From NCBI GenBank assembly GCA_023411795.1, contig JAEYOK010000035.1:1-64000 (forward strand): a DNA stretch of 64,000 nucleotides, given 5' to 3'. How positions within the stretch are numbered: the stretch's first letter is position 1; the number at the start of each line of letters is the position of its first letter. Of the stretch, positions 62,001-64,000 are shown piece by piece. The translations under genes and the position numbers were made by a program. Source of the stretch: Bacillota bacterium. Lineage in GTDB: Bacteria > Bacillota > Clostridia > DSM-8532. The notes under the pieces are model-generated. The model did no database searches. It was not told the origin of the DNA and saw only the letters and a program-made list of their open reading frames with translations.

Positions 62001-64000
62001 ATAATCACGAATATATGTGGTAAGAAAATATCCTTGCCTGCTATTTTCAAAACTTAAATATCCCTCTTCTTTAATGACGTTACCCGCATAGTTATATTCA
62101 AATAGACTGTGTATATACTGGTCTTCTTCTTTATTCACATATTCAATGACTTCTATTCTGTTTCCGTTACTATCATAGACATAATGAGTATGCCTTACCC
62201 GTGTATTATCAAGCTTCTGATAAGTATCTACCGGTAGGTTCATGCTATTATAACTAAATCTCATTTCGAATGAAGGGGTATCTATGCCAGATGCAACACT
62301 TCCCTCTTTTTTCACTTCCACATTTCCAGCTTTATCATATGCATACCGAGTATAGATGTAATCAGCTGAGCCCTTTTCAATGGTTCTTTCCTCAATCATT
62401 CTGCCAAATGCATCATAAATGTACTGAATAACCCTTCCGTTTGGCTCTTCTGTAAATGTAAGCTTGTCCAGACTATTATAAAAATAGCATATCTCATTAT
62501 TCAGGGCATCGGTCTTTTTGATCAATCTTCCCAAGTTGTCATATTCGTAACAAGTAGTATTGCCTTCTGCATCCGTTATAGTTGTCATGTTTCCGATAAA
62601 ATCATATTTATAGATAGTTACATAGAATACTGAATTGTCCTTTAAAGGGGATATTTCATATTTTGAAAGCCTGTTTAAAATATCGTAGTGGAATTTCTGA
62701 AGATAACCCGCCTCATCCTTTTGGGTAACTATTGTTGATGCCTCCTCCCCAGAAGTGAAAGTATAACTCAGAGTGATATTTTCTTTTCTGACAGTATCCT
62801 TCTCATAGAACTCTTTTTTCACCAATCGATCAGCGCTGTCATAGGTGAACCGTGCACTATGTCCATTAGCATCAATTTCTTTAAGCTTGTTCCCTCTAAA
62901 ATCGTATTCTACCGTTAAATAAGTCCTCCATACCCCTTCATCATACAAGCTTTCTTTAACTTGCCTGCCAAGAGTGTCGAATTCATATCTACGTACAAAT
63001 CCTTGTGCATCAACATATTCTAACTGTGTATTTGCTATGGGGAACTCTTTATATAAATATTGCTTTGATGTGCCGTCTGGATTAATAACTTTAGTTAATC
63101 TCCCAAGCAAATCATATTCATATCCTATTCTATTGCCTTTTCCATCAGTCTTGATCAATATGTTCCCGGTATTAGGGTCATAAGCGTATTGGTTCGCTAT
63201 TTCAACCCCATCCAGTACAGAATACTCCTTAGTTAAGAAAACACCCTTCTGATCAACTCCGTTTAAATCTACACCGTACTCATAACAGGTTACATAATCT
63301 TGTTCAGGAGAACGTACGCTTTTTTGGATCATGTTACCATAGATATCATATTTATAATCAATAATGATATAATCAACCGTATTGCCTATATGCAACTTTT
63401 CTTCTCTAATAATGTTGCCTTTATCATCTGGAATAAATCGTGTCTGGCAAATGGTGTCTTCATCCTGTCGCCACGTCTTTAGCGTGAGTACATGAAAACG
63501 TTCATAATCATAAGTGTAAACAACCATATGTGGATCATCCTCAGCAGGGTAACCCTTTTCATCCCTCTTTGCCAGTGGTCCTACATAATTGGTTAAATTC
63601 CCGCATTTGTCATATCTGAAGTTCTCGATTTTTATAGATGGCTGCCCAATAGGCTTTCCGTCTACCATATTTGTCATAGAAACTTGAACTTTTTTGGGGA
63701 ATCTCATTTCGTCATATTCGGTGACAGTGACTTTTTTATGGTCGCTTCCTTCCTCTGTTTGCTCTATCGTTTCATGTATCCCATTATATGTATATTTAGT
63801 TTTTACACTCTTATCATCCGTATTTTCTGCAAATATAGTTTTTTCAGTATAATACCGGAAAGAATCCTTTAAATATTCTTTATCATCTCCTTTATACTCG
63901 TTAGTTCCAAAACCGTCCGATTCATTTATGTATTTATATGATTCATATGCTTTTAAATTTGTCTGGAATTTATCTGTGAAATTAGTCTTTGTATCGTCAA
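56001..64000 (-). CDS. Giant RHS/YD-repeat protein with peptidoglycan-binding and M23 peptidase C-terminus (5' truncated)
   Basis: The frame stays open beyond an internal ATG at 63707 to the window edge, so at least 2,665 residues and incomplete. Most of it is YD repeats (pattern YxYDxxGNxx), which build the RHS shell. The RHS core (GLYYLRARYYDPYIGRFISE, then DPTGH) closes the shell near 56,885. After it come two peptidoglycan-binding modules (IDGSFGGQTKKAVEELQ; IDGIFGGGTQQGLADML; ~56,630-56,830), a Pro/Thr linker and an M23 endopeptidase (~56,060-56,410) with full metal set HLGTD, YIHL and HLHFE. Such C-termini are typical toxin tips; here the toxin would be a wall peptidase. A lipoprotein gene follows 6 bases on. 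Confidence 0.88.
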   Translation of the reverse strand, partial: DDTKTNFTDKFQTNLKAYESYKYINESDGFGTNEYKGDDKEYLKDSFRYYTEKTIFAENTDDKSVKTKYTYNGIHETIEQTEEGSDHKKVTVTEYDEMRFPKKVQVSMTNMVDGKPIGQPSIKIENFRYDKCGNLTNYVGPLAKRDEKGYPAEDDPHMVVYTYDYERFHVLTLKTWRQDEDTICQTRFIPDDKGNIIREEKLHIGNTVDYIIIDYKYDIYGNMIQKSVRSPEQDYVTCYEYGVDLNGVDQKGVFLTKEYSVLDGVEIANQYAYDPNTGNILIKTDGKGNRIGYEYDLLGRLTKVINPDGTSKQYLYKEFPIANTQLEYVDAQGFVRRYEFDTLGRQVKESLYDEGVWRTYLTVEYDFRGNKLKEIDANGHSARFTYDSADRLVKKEFYEKDTVRKENITLSYTFTSGEEASTIVTQKDEAGYLQKFHYDILNRLSKYEISPLKDNSVFYVTIYKYDFIGNMTTITDAEGNTTCYEYDNLGRLIKKTDALNNEICYFYNSLDKLTFTEEPNGRVIQYIYDAFGRMIEERTIEKGSADYIYTRYAYDKAGNVEVKKEGSVASGIDTPSFEMRFSYNSMNLPVDTYQKLDNTRVRHTHYVYDSNGNRIEVIEYVNKEEDQYIHSLFEYNYAGNVIKEEGYLSFENSRQGYFLTTYIRDYAGNVLFEHRLNQGKQEITSYIYDYRNRLKTKTEPYKNGKYKTTLYEYDEKGNMISETVARVVNGQEVNSTTTYTYDGRGKKLSKANALGYTTTYVYDKNGNLIKEIDPRYFGKPINAAPGLEYEYDALNRLIKSIAFDGTTRKVISYKEYDGRSNLVLEANGEGYNPSNPSASIGSRYQYDAANRVIIYSSAQAYFDGSYSKKSVYDGSGRLIKEEDGNNNVTQYSYFLDGSLKELAFADGSTEKYGYDLSAKVFAIKYDRNGNRTVTFLNVFGKPFRIEYPDGTVETFEYDNKGNLMVSRDRAGNLKYFEYDASGNLLSKREFVLSDGNHDYYKQTVYSYDQANSILLQETFELKIKRQDGTQVYALPMNDRIDYFYDKAGRQVNVKGPEGRETRNTYNAADNLILKEDRVTAEGEFDATAYTYDTQSRVLTKEIYVKTEDIDLSTVSKIFMGEGAYSSRIRSITSYEYYTDNKIKSLKDPVGNITRYEYDYDGRLIKKTDTYNKSSIYIYDVMGNLIEQIDERGISVFFEYDNVNRLIRKRTPSSDGEYAVTRYVYDSMGNLIKEISPNQYDASRDTNALVNTMVGMSFTYDVMARRISVVSPEGQIIMIVGYDNNGNVIKAVDGLRYTGNIDTSLGTTYEYDGLGRIIKQTDTLNNSTIYTYDVLGRLLKQTDARGNSTNFEYNPDGTLLKVCFADEGTIEYGYDKIGRKVWEKDQRGNEIRYAYNALGKLKSQTDPYGKSIENKYDINGNLVYQKDKQGSITYFTYDANNRLTEKKVQLSKDASGNFTYSLERYAYDEKGNITKKTLTGTKNKTSLRETYFTYYDNGLVKTVSDSVGAYQKSYYDKNGNLVKLEIIRDDENYDILKYRYDTMNRMIQNIKLVDRKTIFNGNGLPNAYHLTDTEHPDKICLITGYEYDILGNKTKEIDARGYGDISKKEEFATSYGYDALSRLNTTSRSVNGQVVTVQYFYDEVGNKIREIEERGYEKVYSYDNMNRLIIMTDALNNPYTYNYDKAGNKVSETNALGYSMTYKYDKMNRLETVTDPYGIVIINNDYDANGNIIKETDAKGNSEIRTYDLANRLLRVFDREGGETIYEYNQYGEKVREIDGIGNETAYEYDDGGRLVKVIDANKVSTRYSWDKAGNKLTMTDGRGKVTTYTYGGFGLLTSVTDAERNTITYQYDLTGNMEFQIDKNGSHTLFNYDNRNLLLSKEVLETGDSIGYTYDESGNRLSMTDDSGTSYYLYDGNNQLLKIEKENITQISYTYDRIGNISTVIDSKGFVTAYTYDKSSRMETVSFGGRTLVYSYDVNGNRESLTCEGSFSETYTVDKNNRVTGVYNRKPDGSIISQYTYTYDRAGRQTSKTDSYGTTIYTYDKVGRVIKVEMPGKTTAYTYDLAGNRASQSETYISAQPTEYIDMDSGKAVEYVQKKSDYVYSDSNRLLKLVERMYGDKNQEILRKTVQYYYDGNGNNLSETASYIHPHKYKLRQVTKGSIYSEDIQNPIDPLIERVNNTFDGFNRLKSVESIKGGIRTLTEYTYDGNDLRVEKVVRSSDNAYLSEITFFLYDRQHVILETDGTDDVKVRYIRGINYIGQYNNGSDISYYLYNGHGDTVQTVAKNGEVQNQYDYDIFGNPTLTVEISVCAIRYAGEYLDNETGLYYLRARYYDPYIGRFISEDSYWGEDTNPLSLNLYTYCLNNPIMYTDPTGHKVLNKGMKDSGDSKDIENLQILLRDLKYYTGEIDGSFGGQTKKAVEELQRDLTKLGLYNKDIDGIFGGGTQQGLADMLAGKQETVYTHNANLEPQKANSIIPPIETTQKPSNKVTGADTAVEKLVSKLTWPVPSTPDPMTGRPFSLDSVQSPETGEWKPHLGTDIKGEKGADVLAATKGTVADVGFTESKGNYIYINSVVGGINIQTRYIHLNKKAIPKVGEEVKAGQLIGYVGNTGASEGPHLHFEIWISTDNKPVNIDAWRKNYYNGFPVDPARVYPNNKVRADEWR

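Noticed and set aside
56238..63482. Many short plus-strand frames opposite the RHS gene
   Set aside because: All are shadows of the repetitive coding sequence on the minus strand; none has a ribosome site or family match.

Overview
The window reads as chromosome of a low-GC, spore-forming anaerobe of the Clostridia. It carries an uninterrupted sporulation sigma factor (sigK), the ispH-S1 fusion typical of Clostridia, a NifS/NifU pair, LexA with divergent SOS boxes, AT-rich codon use, strong AGGAGG ribosome sites and several TTG/GTG starts. No rRNA operon, CRISPR array, complete IS element or prophage was seen.

Layout. 1-2.5 kb: end of an LPXTG surface protein and a GH5-type lipoprotein glycosidase. 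2.7-18.4 kb: mostly minus-strand housekeeping block (tRNA-Ala, tyrA, Nudix, proC, ruvB-ruvA, cheR, ispH-S1, plsC, cmk, a HutP-like protein, a HI0933-type flavoprotein, an RpiR regulator), with sigK on plus and an AI-2E/YtvI-type permease. 18.4-29.8 kb: thpR, nifU-nifS, a methyltransferase, mscL, an LCP ligase, a Na+-pump beta subunit with a tiny partner, bioY under a BirA-like operator, two divergent carboxypeptidase-regulatory-like repeat proteins, an ECF S component and metF.

29.9-36.1 kb is the most interesting metabolic unit. One consensus promoter precedes NusG-II protein (EetA-like), Gx transporter (EetB-like), NDH-2 with a C-terminal membrane domain, polyprenyl synthase (DmkB-like), small lipoprotein (PplA-like), ApbE flavin transferase (FmnB-like) and a small membrane protein. 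This gene set matches the flavin-based extracellular electron transfer locus known from Listeria. It implies electrons flow from NADH through a quinone to surface flavin and outside acceptors.

36.1-42.9 kb: MBL-fold hydrolase, proA, prfC, an HD-GYP protein, an ACT protein, a YneA-like LysM protein and lexA with three SOS boxes. 43.1-50.8 kb is an accessory region starting at tRNA-Pro. It holds a DnaJ-domain membrane protein with 68-residue repeats, a stand-alone PD-(D/E)XK-type protein and a small regulator/dehydrogenase operon. Related sequence copies containing the tRNA-Pro 3' end bound the first two cargo segments. 51.1-64 kb: a GGDEF-EAL protein, a TadG-like protein, and a giant 5'-truncated RHS/YD-repeat protein ending in peptidoglycan-binding and M23 peptidase domains, coupled to a downstream lipoprotein gene that could encode its immunity protein.
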